The position numbers and the translations under genes are program-made. The notes below the pieces were generated by a model, which saw only the letters and a program-made list of their open reading frames with translations, did no database searches and was not told the origin of the DNA. A stretch of DNA of 64,000 bases, from the NCBI RefSeq assembly GCF_014692505.1, contig NZ_JACNYK010000002.1, forward strand, positions 310,001-374,000, read 5' to 3'. This document shows, piece after piece, positions 44,494-53,254 of this stretch. Positions within the stretch are counted from its first letter, which is position 1, and each line of letters starts with the position of its first letter. This DNA comes from Sphingobacterium arenae (GTDB lineage Bacteria; Bacteroidota; Bacteroidia; Sphingobacteriales; Sphingobacteriaceae).

Positions 44494-45603
44494 TTATTTT
44501 TTTGCCGAAACCCTCCTTTCTTTTATCATAAATTTTACACCTGTCTTTAATTCAATGGCTGCTAATACCTCAGATAATTTAGCATTTCGAGGGATAATGG
44601 CTGATAGTCGTCTCTCGCCGTAAGGCTCCATATTTACTTCGACGTCATACCAGCGCTCTATCTTTCGTGCATAATGCTTTAATGGTTCATCATTTACGAT
44701 ATACATGCCGTCCTTCCAAGACGAAATCTCTTCCGTATCTACATTTTTTATTGTTATCGCCTTATTATCCGTTACCACCGCCTGCTGCCCCGGTTTCAGT
44801 TCAATCTGATTCCCAAATTTTTCATGATATATCCGAACATACCCTTCGGTTAGTGTAGTTAAGGTTTGGCCGTCATCTGCGTAAGCATTTATATTAAAAC
44901 TTGTTCCCAATACTTCAATACGTTGCTGATTGGTGTGAACAACAAACGGCTTCTTACTATCGTGGGCCACTTCGAGATATACTTCTCCCGTAATTTCTAC
45001 CTGACGCTTTTTGCCAATAAATGCCGTAGGGTATCGAATCGAAGATAAGGCATTGAGCCAAGCTTTGCTACCATCTGGTAGGGTTATTTGGTATTGCCCT
45101 GCTATCGGGGTACTTAACATCGCCATTTGGATCTGTTTTATTTTTTTTAAAGATGTTCCATCATGATAAGTAATGATACCGTCATCATTAATAAGTCCGC
45201 CCTTCTCTTCGTTTAGTTCGATCTGCTCCTTATTGTCAAAAGATAAAGTAGCACGGTTTGTACCTGGCATCACATCTTGGTGAGCAGATATATCCGTGGA
45301 CGAAACATTTTCTACAGCTGCATTTTTATTCCAAATAACAAGACTTATCGTCAGCGTAACACACAATATCGCTGCGATAACACGTGCATAAATCTGAAAA
45401 GATTCCTTTCTTTTTGGTATTTCAAACAGTCGATTTTGCAGTTCATGTAGGTTTCCCTGTATTTTCTTACCCTCCCGTTCATTTACATCATGATGAATGG
45501 ATAGATACCAATCTTCAACCAAAGCTTTTTCTTCTTCGGTACAGTTTCCCTCCAGATATCTTTTTAAAAGGATTCGTGTTTTTTTATGATGTTGGTCGGC
45601 CAT
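44494..45603 (-). CDS. FecR family anti-sigma factor
   Basis: A 369-residue inner-membrane anti-sigma factor. Residues 1-70 are the cytoplasmic sigma-binding part (KRYLEGNCTEEEKALVEDWYL), one membrane helix lies near 78-97 (VIAAILCVTLTISLVIW), and the periplasmic FecR domain follows (LPDGSKAWLNALSSIRYPTAF, VTGEVYLEVAHDSKKPFVV-like stretch, VLGTSFNINAYADD). A DUF4974-type C-terminal domain (PLKHYARKIERWYDVEV) should contact the receptor STN domain. It lies between its ECF sigma gene and susC. Confidence 0.94.
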   Translation of the reverse strand: MADQHHKKTRILLKRYLEGNCTEEEKALVEDWYLSIHHDVNEREGKKIQGNLHELQNRLFEIPKRKESFQIYARVIAAILCVTLTISLVIWNKNAAVENVSSTDISAHQDVMPGTNRATLSFDNKEQIELNEEKGGLINDDGIITYHDGTSLKKIKQIQMAMLSTPIAGQYQITLPDGSKAWLNALSSIRYPTAFIGKKRQVEITGEVYLEVAHDSKKPFVVHTNQQRIEVLGTSFNINAYADDGQTLTTLTEGYVRIYHEKFGNQIELKPGQQAVVTDNKAITIKNVDTEEISSWKDGMYIVNDEPLKHYARKIERWYDVEVNMEPYGERRLSAIIPRNAKLSEVLAAIELKTGVKFMIKERRVSAKK

Positions 45604-45660
45604 GATCTTTTCCCTATTTACTATATAAGACGGATGAAAAGAATCTTAGGGGGGATAGAT

Positions 45661-46257
45661 TTAAAAAAAATTAACGCAAAAGGAGAATAATATCCAAGGA
45701 AATGCATTCAATTTTACGCGCAACACGCGCAAAGCATCTTTAATATAACTCCGTACACTCTGTTCTGAGAGATTAAGTTTTTGTGAGATTTCCTTATGAC
45801 TAAGATATTGTTTCCGACTCAGTTCAAATATCTCCCGTATTCGAGGCGGAAGTTTCACAAGAGCATTTTCGATTTGCTCTTCAAGCATTTTTTCCCGCAC
45901 GCGGTAGTCAGTTGCTTCGTATTGACTTTCCATTTGCTGCGTTAAAGAGTCTAAATAGCTGGCTTTCGACTGTTCTTTCGAAATATAATCCAAAACCCTA
46001 TTACGGATACTAGCATAGAGATAAGATGACAGTTTTCCCGTTATTGTTAAAGATTCCCTTCTTTGCCATATGTTAGCAAAGAGATCATGTACAATATCCT
46101 GTGCAGCATTCCCGTCCCCTAATTTATTGTAGGCATGTAGGTATAATAAACTATAGTACTGCGTGTAGATCCGTTGAAAGGCTAACGTATCACCTTGCTG
46201 TAAAGCATGCAGCAAAGCTTTTTCCTCACTTACAACATGTGGTTTATGCATGGCCAT
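45661..46257 (-). CDS. ECF RNA polymerase sigma-70 factor
   Basis: A 198-residue extracytoplasmic-function sigma factor. Region 2 (about residues 15-90) includes FQRIYTQYYSLLYLHAYNKLGD and AQDIVHDLFANIWQRRESL. Region 4 (about 130-185) includes LPPRIREIFELSRKQYLSHKEISQKLNLSEQSVRSYIKDALRVLR. Position next to fecR and the STN-bearing SusC marks it as the receptor-responsive type. A promoter at 46263-46294 would start transcription at about 46256, so the ATG at 46251 (residue 3) is the more likely start than 46257. Confidence 0.94.
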   Translation of the reverse strand: MAMHKPHVVSEEKALLHALQQGDTLAFQRIYTQYYSLLYLHAYNKLGDGNAAQDIVHDLFANIWQRRESLTITGKLSSYLYASIRNRVLDYISKEQSKASYLDSLTQQMESQYEATDYRVREKMLEEQIENALVKLPPRIREIFELSRKQYLSHKEISQKLNLSEQSVRSYIKDALRVLRVKLNAFPWILFSFCVNFF

Positions 46258-46262
46258 ATATA

Positions 46263-46294
46263 CAATATTAATAAAATATTACAACATGAACAAA
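46263..46294 (-). promoter_or_regulatory. Promoter of the ECF sigma/fecR genes
   Basis: On the minus strand, TTTG (46291-46294), 20 bases, then TAATATTG (46263-46270), one mismatch from TAnnTTTG. It lies just upstream of the sigma factor start and downstream of the terminator of the XRE gene. Confidence 0.5.
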
Positions 46295-46310
46295 ACCAAG
46301 CGCTATAAAT

Positions 46311-46340
46311 AAAAAAGAGAGCATAGGACTATGCTCTCTT
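46311..46340 (-). terminator. Rho-independent terminator of the XRE regulator gene
   Basis: GAGAGCATA (46317-46325) pairs with TATGCTCTC (46330-46338). On the minus strand the hairpin is followed by six T (46316-46311). It lies 23 bases after the XRE stop and insulates the sigma factor gene. Confidence 0.88.
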
Positions 46341-46362
46341 CACCCCATCTATCGATGAGACC

Positions 46363-46692
46363 TTATTTTTTGTGGAGCTGTTCGTACAACTCGATGACTT
46401 TTTTTTGTAATTCAATTACTTCAGCTTCCCGGACTTGCAATTTATTGTTCAGCTCATCAATTTCATCCTTTGCTTGTCTTTCTTCTTCCGAATCGGAGGT
46501 AGACAATAGCTGAACCAATGACATACCGAATAGTTTAGAAATTTGGTTCAATCTGGACAAATTCACATCTGTAATTCCCGTTTCAATCTTCGAAAAGGCT
46601 GGGATCGAAATATCCAAACGCTTTGCGACATCTTCTTGACTCCAACCTTTTTGATGTCTTAACAAACGTATTTTCTTTCCTAATGCATTCAT
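46363..46692 (-). CDS. XRE family helix-turn-helix regulator with coiled coil
   Basis: A 109-residue DNA-binding protein. The Cro/C1-type HTH spans about residues 5-60 (KIRLLRHQKGWSQEDVAKRLDISIPAFSKIETG), followed by a Glu/Lys/Leu-rich coiled coil to the end (AKDEIDELNNKLQVREAEVIELQKK in pieces), probably for dimerisation. There is no toxin or phage gene beside it, so the target is unknown. A minus-strand TATTTTTG at 46739-46746 is a possible promoter. Confidence 0.88.
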   Translation of the reverse strand: MNALGKKIRLLRHQKGWSQEDVAKRLDISIPAFSKIETGITDVNLSRLNQISKLFGMSLVQLLSTSDSEEERQAKDEIDELNNKLQVREAEVIELQKKVIELYEQLHKK

Positions 46693-46783
46693 TTTGGGTA
46701 TTTGCTTTCTTATTCTGTTAGATAATCCTCTCTCCTTTCAAAAATAACAAAAAGATACTAAAGAGACGCATTTTACAGAATAA

Positions 46784-48154
46784 TTAATAATTTTTAAGAA
46801 ATTTATCTGCAAAACTGACAATATCCATACTATTATGATGGGGAGACACCATAAATAGAAGATTGAAACCCAGCGATTTAAATTTATCCAAATAAATCTC
46901 TAAGGAAGTAATATCGGTTAAAAACGTGAAATTTCGGTGGTTAAAAACAGCTTGAATTTCGGACTCTAAATTACTTAATAATATATTTTTCTCTTTTATA
47001 GCATCCTTGTTGATTAAAACCACTGCATAATCGGATTCATTCATAGACTCTCGATAAGTATCCAAAAAACTCCGATTTATAACATCATAAGGGTTTAATT
47101 CAATAATGGTAACCAATCCTTGGCTGGGGAATTGCTCTTTAACGGCATGGATACTCGTTCTGAGTTTATAAGGTGAGTGTAAGAAATCTTGATATACCAC
47201 ACTTTCGTTGTCGCTCGCGACAAACTCCAAATAGCGGATGGAACTTCTAAAATCTTTGATGGCTTGGTAAAAATCAACTCGCTTTACACCTAACCACTCG
47301 CAAACCGTATATGCTCCTGCTATATTTGATAAGTTCAATTTTCCAAATACTTGAAGTGGTATGCGTTCTTCTCCTAGATGGAGGTACGTTACACCCTTGT
47401 TGATAGAATATTCGGGCAGCTTATAACCATGCCGATTAATATTACAATCCGAAGTCGCCTCTACAATCTTTACCAAATTAAGGTTATCTTTATTATAAAT
47501 CAACGTGCCTTTTGGTACAATCGTATCAATAAAGGTTTCGAATTGTTTAATATACTCCTCTTCCCCGATATTTGCCCTACTCTCATTCCATTCCACACCA
47601 CTGATTAATGCTATATTGGGGTTAAAAAGATGAAACTTCGAACGATGGTCTATAGGAGAAGCGTAATATTCATCACCTTCCAGTAAAATAATTTTGTTAT
47701 GGGTCGTTAATTTCACAAGCGAATCGAATCCCTCTAATTGTGCCCCTACCAGATAATCAAAATCACGCCCAAGTTTTGTAAGCACGTGCATAACCATACT
47801 CATGATGGTCGTTTTGCCGTAGGTTCCCGCAATCACAACGCGCGTTTTATCCATGCTTTGTTCATAGATAAATTCCGGAAAAGAATATAACTTAATATTC
47901 AGCTCTTGTGCACGACGCAATTCCGGATTATCGCTTTCCGCATGCATTCCCAAGATTACTGCATCAATATCTTCCGTTATCTTCTCCGGAAACCACCCCA
48001 TGGTTTTAGGCAAAAGTCCTGCTTTTTTTAATCTGGACTTTGATGGCTCCACAACCTGGTCATCAGACCCACTCACTTGATGCCCCTGCTCAGCCAAGGA
48101 AATGGCCAAGTTGTGCATTACTGCACCGCCAATGGCTATAAAATGAACTCGCAT
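46784..48154 (-). CDS. mpl: Murein peptide ligase Mpl (Mur ligase family)
   Basis: A 456-residue Mur ligase that attaches recycled tripeptide to UDP-MurNAc. The N-terminal UDP-binding part starts VHFIAIGGAVMHNLAISLAEQGHQVSGSD. The ATP loop is AGTYGKTTIMSMV, and the central Mur domain shows LLEGDEYYASPIDHRSKFHLF. The MHNLAI form of the first motif separates Mpl from MurC (GMSG). It is last in a minus-strand run GlmU-like, tpiA, prmA, mpl, 19 bases after prmA. Confidence 0.9.
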   Translation of the reverse strand: MRVHFIAIGGAVMHNLAISLAEQGHQVSGSDDQVVEPSKSRLKKAGLLPKTMGWFPEKITEDIDAVILGMHAESDNPELRRAQELNIKLYSFPEFIYEQSMDKTRVVIAGTYGKTTIMSMVMHVLTKLGRDFDYLVGAQLEGFDSLVKLTTHNKIILLEGDEYYASPIDHRSKFHLFNPNIALISGVEWNESRANIGEEEYIKQFETFIDTIVPKGTLIYNKDNLNLVKIVEATSDCNINRHGYKLPEYSINKGVTYLHLGEERIPLQVFGKLNLSNIAGAYTVCEWLGVKRVDFYQAIKDFRSSIRYLEFVASDNESVVYQDFLHSPYKLRTSIHAVKEQFPSQGLVTIIELNPYDVINRSFLDTYRESMNESDYAVVLINKDAIKEKNILLSNLESEIQAVFNHRNFTFLTDITSLEIYLDKFKSLGFNLLFMVSPHHNSMDIVSFADKFLKNY

Positions 48155-48173
48155 ACTTCTTAAAAATAAAAAG

Positions 48174-49013
48174 TCAACATCTCACGAACTTTGCTGCACA
48201 CCATTTATTCTGTGTTTTTTTATGCCGATAGTCAAACCCCACAGATTGTGCTTTTCGTATCAACATCTCTAAGTCTTCGCCCTCATAGAAACCACTAATA
48301 TACAATTCTCCCCCAGAATTCGTACTTAAACCGTAATCTTCCAATTGATCCATCAAAATATTTCGGTTGATATTCGCCAGAATGATGTCAAATACCTTTC
48401 CCTTTATACGTTCCTCCGATCCAAATTCAGCGTCAACGGACACGATATTATTCAACACTTTATTTTCGTTTACACTTTCCACACAAACCTCATCATAGTC
48501 TACCGCCAGAACGTGCTTTGCACCACGCTTAACAGCTAATATAGCAAGAATCCCTGTACCGCACCCCATGTCCAACACTTCCTTATCTTGAAAGTCATTC
48601 TCTAAAATAAAGGAAAGCATCATCGATGTCGTTTGATGATGCCCAGTTCCAAATGACATTTTAGGGTCGATAATAATTTCGTAGGGAATACCGGGTTTCG
48701 GTTCATGAAAGGTAGCCCGTACATAACAGATATCATTTACCGTAATCGGCTGAAAGTTACTTTCCCATAGCTCATTCCAATTCTGATCTTTTATTTCGGC
48801 GATTGTATAATGAATATCAAAACCCTCCGTTTCCAGCAATAATAACGTTTCCAATGCCTGTAAATCCAAGTTAGCTGTCGGAATGTAGGCTATAAACCCT
48901 TGCTCTACATATTCGAAGGTGTCATAGCCAATGGATCCTAGAGAATCGATGAGCAGATCCCTCTGCCAATCTTCCATAGTTGAAGAAGTAAACGCAACCG
49001 AAGAATACTTCAT
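48174..49013 (-). CDS. prmA: Ribosomal protein L11 methyltransferase
   Basis: A 279-residue SAM-dependent enzyme that methylates lysines and the N-terminus of ribosomal protein L11. The N-terminal substrate domain (about 1-95) is followed by a Rossmann methyltransferase domain with motif I DMGCGTGILAILAVKRGA, the acidic LAVDYDEVCVESV, and post-motif DIILANINRNIL (N-I-N type). MSFGTGHHQTTSMML matches PrmA. Its ATG overlaps the tpiA stop by one base (TAATG), indicating coupling. Confidence 0.94.
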   Translation of the reverse strand: MKYSSVAFTSSTMEDWQRDLLIDSLGSIGYDTFEYVEQGFIAYIPTANLDLQALETLLLLETEGFDIHYTIAEIKDQNWNELWESNFQPITVNDICYVRATFHEPKPGIPYEIIIDPKMSFGTGHHQTTSMMLSFILENDFQDKEVLDMGCGTGILAILAVKRGAKHVLAVDYDEVCVESVNENKVLNNIVSVDAEFGSEERIKGKVFDIILANINRNILMDQLEDYGLSTNSGGELYISGFYEGEDLEMLIRKAQSVGFDYRHKKTQNKWCAAKFVRC

Positions 49014-49783
49014 TATTTCGTATTAAAAACCTTTACAATTTCTAAAAAGTCGCGCGATTTCAGGGATGCGCCTCCGATCAATCCACCGTCGATATCCTTT
49101 TGTGAAAATAACTCATTTGCATTACCGGGGTTGCAGCTTCCTCCATATAAGATTGTCGTTTCATCTGCGGTCTTTTGAGCGTAATGATTAGCAACAGTTT
49201 CACGGATAAAAGCGTGGACCTCCTGCGCCTGCTCCGGCGAAGCAGTCAGCCCTGTTCCAATAGCCCACACGGGCTCATAAGCTAACACTACTTTTTCAAA
49301 ATCCTCACTAGGTAGATGGAATATACCTTTTTCCAATTGCGTTTTGATAACATCAAAAACCTTTCCTCCTTCACGCTCATCTTTTGTTTCGCCAATGCAG
49401 AAAATTGGTCGTAAACCATTAGCTAATGCAGCATCAACTTTTTGCGCCAATAGCGCATCGGTTTCATCGAAGTATGCTCTACGCTCCGAATGACCTAAAA
49501 TAACATAATCTGCGCCGGCGGATTTGACTTGTGCTGCAGATATCTCACCCGTATATGCTCCCGATTCAGCCTGATGTATATTTTGTGCACCGACAGCCAC
49601 GTTACTTACGGGCTCTGCTAATTTTGCAATGCTGTGTAAATGGATAGCGGGGCTACAAACAATAACCTCTTGGTCGCCAACGACTTCATCCTTTACCATA
49701 TTCACAATTTCAGAGAATAAGCTTACGCCTTTCTCATAATCCAAATTCATCTTCCAGTTTCCTGCTACAATGTTTTTTCTCAT
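49013..49783 (-). CDS. tpiA: Triosephosphate isomerase
   Basis: A 256-residue TIM-barrel glycolytic enzyme interconverting DHAP and glyceraldehyde-3-phosphate. Key residues are visible: Lys in AGNWKMN, the catalytic His in ILGHSERRAYF, the catalytic Glu in LAYEPVWAIGTG, and the phosphate-binding YGGSCNPGNA and GGLIGGASL. It starts 16 bases after the GlmU-like gene and overlaps prmA by one base. Confidence 0.97.
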   Translation of the reverse strand: MRKNIVAGNWKMNLDYEKGVSLFSEIVNMVKDEVVGDQEVIVCSPAIHLHSIAKLAEPVSNVAVGAQNIHQAESGAYTGEISAAQVKSAGADYVILGHSERRAYFDETDALLAQKVDAALANGLRPIFCIGETKDEREGGKVFDVIKTQLEKGIFHLPSEDFEKVVLAYEPVWAIGTGLTASPEQAQEVHAFIRETVANHYAQKTADETTILYGGSCNPGNANELFSQKDIDGGLIGGASLKSRDFLEIVKVFNTK

Positions 49784-49799
49784 CGTTTTTTATTCTTAT

Positions 49800-50993
49800 C
49801 TACTTTGTTATATTAAATTCTTCTCGTCTTGTTAAACAGTAGACCTCCCATAATATACGAAGGTCGGTTTCCTGTAATTCTTGATTTTTTAGTCGCCCCC
49901 GTTCTGTCAACATGTCTTCAAATTTATTCCATGCATATGTTTCCTGCTTTTCATCGGTCATCCAGGAAAAGTCCGGCACAAACTTCGGAATAATATTTGA
50001 CATAGACACCTGTGCACCTACACCAATCACTGTCCCGGTCGTGATAGACGAATTGATACCACACATTGCTAAATCGCCCATAAAAGTACCTACTTTATGC
50101 CGACCAGTCTTTCGCCATTTGTCAAGCTTATAATCATACAACTTGACAATCTTCCAATTGTTTTGAAGATTTGAATTACTCGTACCTGCTCCCAAATTGC
50201 ACCCTTCTCCAATTACAGCGCATCCTAGATAGCCGTCATGTCCTTTCGCGCTATTTTCCCACATCACGGTGTTATTGACTTCTCCTCCAATCGTTGCTTT
50301 CGGACCAACACTTACATTTGGATACAGCCGACTCCCCATCTTTACCTTTGCTCCTTTACCGATAGCTATCGGACCTTTCAAATGGCTGCCTTGTTCTAAC
50401 AACACGTCATCAGCGAGGTATATCGGCCCCTCCAGCGTATTGAATGTACAAGCAAATGCAACCACATTTGTTCCGACATAGATATTATCTCCTATTACCA
50501 GATTGGAAGAATGTAGCGTTGAGGAAGTTTTGTCTTTCGTAAGTAGATCAAAATCAAAAACAATTTGTTGCGCATTTTGAAGATAAATATCTTCCAAAAA
50601 TTGAATCCGGCCTAGTTCTCCTTCAAACTTACGCACCCTTAACGTGCTCCTTTCCGGTTGTGGACTCCACGTCCTTACTTTATAGGCAATCCAGTCGTCA
50701 TCTTTTTCCAAAATACACTCTTCCTCCAAGGTAAGCACGGCATGAACTAAATCCGCGGTCGGGCAAAGGTTGGCACGTATCACTAAATAGGTGGCTGAAG
50801 GTGGTGGACTATTAAATTTATCTTGAAGATAGGGCTCTGTATAAAAACTGACCGGAGCATTCATTACGAGTTGCCATTTTTCTTGGATCGTCAAAACTCC
50901 CATTCGAAACGCCCCCACTGGTCTCGTGTAAGCCATGGGCAATAAATGTTCTCGCCACGGGTCTCGATCATGTAAGACGACTTCTAACAACAT
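49800..50993 (-). CDS. GlmU-like putative sugar nucleotidyltransferase with left-handed beta-helix
   Basis: A 397-residue protein. Residues 1-150 resemble the Bacteroidota NTP_transf_4-type domain (VLHDRDPWREHLLPMAYTRPVGAFRMGVLTI split); residues 165-340 form hexapeptide-repeat turns (NLVIGDNIYVGTNV, GPIAIGKGAKVKMG, VSVGPKATIGGEV, CAVIGEGCNLGAGTSNSN) as in GlmU acetyltransferases, including NLGAGT and KVGTFMGD. The classical nucleotidyltransferase P-loop LAAGxGTRM is not seen, so activity as a nucleotidyltransferase is uncertain. It may supply UDP-GlcNAc or a related activated sugar. First gene of the run ending in mpl. Confidence 0.8.
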   Translation of the reverse strand: MLLEVVLHDRDPWREHLLPMAYTRPVGAFRMGVLTIQEKWQLVMNAPVSFYTEPYLQDKFNSPPPSATYLVIRANLCPTADLVHAVLTLEEECILEKDDDWIAYKVRTWSPQPERSTLRVRKFEGELGRIQFLEDIYLQNAQQIVFDFDLLTKDKTSSTLHSSNLVIGDNIYVGTNVVAFACTFNTLEGPIYLADDVLLEQGSHLKGPIAIGKGAKVKMGSRLYPNVSVGPKATIGGEVNNTVMWENSAKGHDGYLGCAVIGEGCNLGAGTSNSNLQNNWKIVKLYDYKLDKWRKTGRHKVGTFMGDLAMCGINSSITTGTVIGVGAQVSMSNIIPKFVPDFSWMTDEKQETYAWNKFEDMLTERGRLKNQELQETDLRILWEVYCLTRREEFNITK

Positions 50994-51011
50994 AATTCGA
51001 TAAATTTACAT

Positions 51012-51044
51012 AAAAAAATCCCGACAAGGAGAACCTATCGGGAT
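51012..51044 (-). terminator. Rho-independent terminator of rpmE2
   Basis: ATCCCGA (51018-51024) pairs with TCGGGAT (51038-51044), with an inner AGG/CCT stem. On the minus strand seven T follow (51018-51012). It lies 35 bases past the L31 stop. Confidence 0.9.
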
Positions 51045-51078
51045 GAAAGTTATTTTTGACCGAAGCCTATAGTCTATA

Positions 51079-51324
51079 TTATTTTTGGTAACGGCTACGG
51101 AATTTATCAATACGTCCTGCGGTATCGACTAATTTCATTTTACCTGTATAAAAGGGGTGTGAGGTGTGCGAAATCTCCAATTTCACTAACGGATACTCAT
51201 TACCATCTTCCCAAGTAATCGTTTCTTTTGTGTCTACACATGATTTAGTTACAAAAGCATAGTCGTTAGACATGTCTTTGAAAACAACTAATCTGTAGTT
51301 TGATGGATGCAGATCTTTTTTCAT
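51079..51324 (-). CDS. rpmE2: 50S ribosomal protein L31 type B
   Basis: An 81-residue ribosomal protein: [21 protein letters not shown], then [31 protein letters not shown] and [10 protein letters not shown]. It has a single Cys and lacks the paired CxxC zinc motifs of the zinc-binding L31 form, so it is the C-minus paralogue type. In many bacteria that form replaces the zinc form under zinc limitation, but here it may be the only L31. It has its own promoter and terminator. Confidence 0.95.
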   Translation of the reverse strand: MKKDLHPSNYRLVVFKDMSNDYAFVTKSCVDTKETITWEDGNEYPLVKLEISHTSHPFYTGKMKLVDTAGRIDKFRSRYQK

Positions 51325-51364
51325 TTTTATCGTATGATTATTATATATTCAACAATTTGAGGTG

Positions 51365-51396
51365 CAAAGATAAACTATTTCCCCAAATAAAACAAA
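51365..51396 (-). promoter_or_regulatory. Promoter of rpmE2
   Basis: On the minus strand, TTTG (51393-51396), 20 bases, then TATCTTTG (51365-51372), close to the ideal Bacteroidota promoter. It predicts a leader of about 34 bases. Confidence 0.75.
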
Positions 51397-51475
51397 AGAA
51401 TCGTTTTAAAATTACACGCAATCTGGGTAAACCTACTCTACTGCATCTGCTATTTAAAACGTCCACTTTTTTTCC

Positions 51476-51483
51476 TACTTTTG
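51476..51483 (+). promoter_or_regulatory. -7 box (TACTTTTG) of lysS
   Basis: TACTTTTG fits TAnnTTTG and predicts a start near 51490 with a 24-base leader. The TTG at 51481 where the open frame begins is part of this box, which excludes it as the start codon. Confidence 0.6.
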
Positions 51484-51513
51484 CATTCTCATTTAGCAAT
51501 TGAATCATTAGAC

Positions 51514-53220
51514 ATGAGTACTGTATTATCGGAACAGGAACAACAGCGTAGACTAAACCTTCAGGCCCTTATCGACTTAGGTATTAATCCCTATCCGGCG
51601 GATGAGTTTAAGGTAAATGTCTCTGCTGCGGATATTCTGGAAAATTACGAAAGAGATAAACTAAATTACAAAAACATCCGCTTCGCCGGACGTATGATGA
51701 GCCGTCGCATTATGGGGAGCGCTTCCTTTATGGAGTTGCAGGATGCTACCGGACGGATTCAGGCTTACGTCAAACGTGACGACATTTGCGTTGGTGAAGA
51801 CAAGACCTTATATAATACCGTCTTTAAGAAGCTCATGGATATCGGCGATATCATAGGCGTCGACGGATACGTATTCACCACACAAACTGGAGAAATCTCT
51901 ATCCATGTCGAAAAATTCACCATATTGACGAAATCTCTCCGTCCATTGCCTATTGTAAAAGAAGCAGATGGCAAAACCTATGATGCGTTTACCGATCCGG
52001 AGCAACGTTATCGCATGCGGTATGTAGATTTGATCGTTAATCCGCAAAATCGGGAGAGGTTCGTTAAGCGCACAAAATTGTTCAACGCCATGCGCGCATT
52101 TTTTAACGACTCCGGTTATATGGAAGTAGAAACACCCGTACTACAAGCGATTCCTGGTGGCGCAGCGGCACGCCCATTCATTACGCACCACAACGCCCTG
52201 GATATTCCATTATATTTACGTATCGCAAATGAGTTATACCTTAAACGACTTATTGTCGGTGGGTTTGACGGTGTGTACGAATTTTCCAAAAACTTCCGCA
52301 ACGAGGGTATGGACAGAACACACAATCCAGAGTTTACGGTCATGGAGATATACGTGGCGTATAAGGATTACAACTGGATGATGGGCTTTACCGAACGTTT
52401 AATCGAGCATTGTGCACTTGCCGTCAATGGAACTACAAAAGCAACTTTCGGAGAACACCAAATCGATTTTAAAGCTCCTTTCAAACGGGTAACCATGGCG
52501 GAAGCCATTCAGGAGTTCACGGGTTTTAATATCACCGGAAAATCCGAAGTTGAAATTCGTGAAGCTGCAAAAAACATGGGTATCGCAGTTGATGATACGA
52601 TGGGCAAAGGTAAGTTAATTGATGAGATTTTCGGAGAGAAATGTGAAGGCAATTATATCCAGCCAACTTTTATCACAGATTACCCTATCGAGATGTCGCC
52701 GTTGACTAAAAAACACCGAAATAATCCCGAATTAACCGAACGTTTTGAACTCATGGTATGCGGAAAGGAAATTGCCAATGCGTACTCAGAATTAAATGAT
52801 CCAATAGATCAACGTGAACGTTTTGAAGACCAACTACGTCTTTCTGAAAAAGGAGATGATGAGGCGATGTTTATCGATCAAGATTTCTTACGCGCGTTGG
52901 AATACGGTATGCCACCTACTTCGGGGCTCGGCATAGGCATGGATCGTTTAATTATGTTCCTGACCAATAACGCTTCCATTCAAGAAGTCCTTTTTTTTCC
53001 ACAAATGCGTCCGGAGAAAAAGGAAACTATCGTTGAATTGGGTGAGGAGGAAAAACTACTATTGGCACAACTTACGGACGAGCGTAATATCTTGGCCGAT
53101 GTGAAACAAGCGACAGGGTTGAGTGGAAAAAAATGGGACGCTGCTACAAAGAGCTTACGTCAAAAAGATCTGATTAATATTGTTGTTGAGGGCGACAATA
53201 AGTTTATCATAAAGAATTAG
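51514..53220 (+). CDS. lysS: Lysyl-tRNA synthetase (class II)
   Basis: A 568-residue class II synthetase charging tRNA-Lys. The N-terminal OB-fold anticodon domain (about 50-150) shows FAGRMMSRRIMGSASFMELQD. Class II motifs follow: motif 2 in FRNEGMDRTHNPEFTVMEIY and motif 3 in GLGIGMDRLIMFLTNN. Beyond the usual end, about 60 residues (EEEKLLLAQLTDERNILADVKQATGLSGKKWDAATKSL) form a helical C-terminal extension seen in Bacteroidota LysS. The start is ATG 51514 (MSTVLSEQEQ). The stop codon lies inside a 50-bp palindrome shared with kdsA. Confidence 0.96.
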   Translation: MSTVLSEQEQQRRLNLQALIDLGINPYPADEFKVNVSAADILENYERDKLNYKNIRFAGRMMSRRIMGSASFMELQDATGRIQAYVKRDDICVGEDKTLYNTVFKKLMDIGDIIGVDGYVFTTQTGEISIHVEKFTILTKSLRPLPIVKEADGKTYDAFTDPEQRYRMRYVDLIVNPQNRERFVKRTKLFNAMRAFFNDSGYMEVETPVLQAIPGGAAARPFITHHNALDIPLYLRIANELYLKRLIVGGFDGVYEFSKNFRNEGMDRTHNPEFTVMEIYVAYKDYNWMMGFTERLIEHCALAVNGTTKATFGEHQIDFKAPFKRVTMAEAIQEFTGFNITGKSEVEIREAAKNMGIAVDDTMGKGKLIDEIFGEKCEGNYIQPTFITDYPIEMSPLTKKHRNNPELTERFELMVCGKEIANAYSELNDPIDQRERFEDQLRLSEKGDDEAMFIDQDFLRALEYGMPPTSGLGIGMDRLIMFLTNNASIQEVLFFPQMRPEKKETIVELGEEEKLLLAQLTDERNILADVKQATGLSGKKWDAATKSLRQKDLINIVVEGDNKFIIKN

Positions 53221-53254
53221 AGGTGGGATATCCCACCTCTAATTCTTTATGATA
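53205..53254. terminator. Perfect 50-bp palindrome covering the lysS and kdsA stop codons
   Basis: Bases 53205-53229 are the exact reverse complement of 53230-53254, with no mismatch and no spacer. It includes the last five lysS codons plus stop, and the last kdsA codons plus stop on the other strand, so the two convergent genes end in the same 25 bases. In RNA from either strand it folds as a very stable hairpin with a GC-rich tip (GGTGGGAT/ATCCCACC). Classical T-runs are short, TTCTTTATGATA. Confidence 0.9.
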
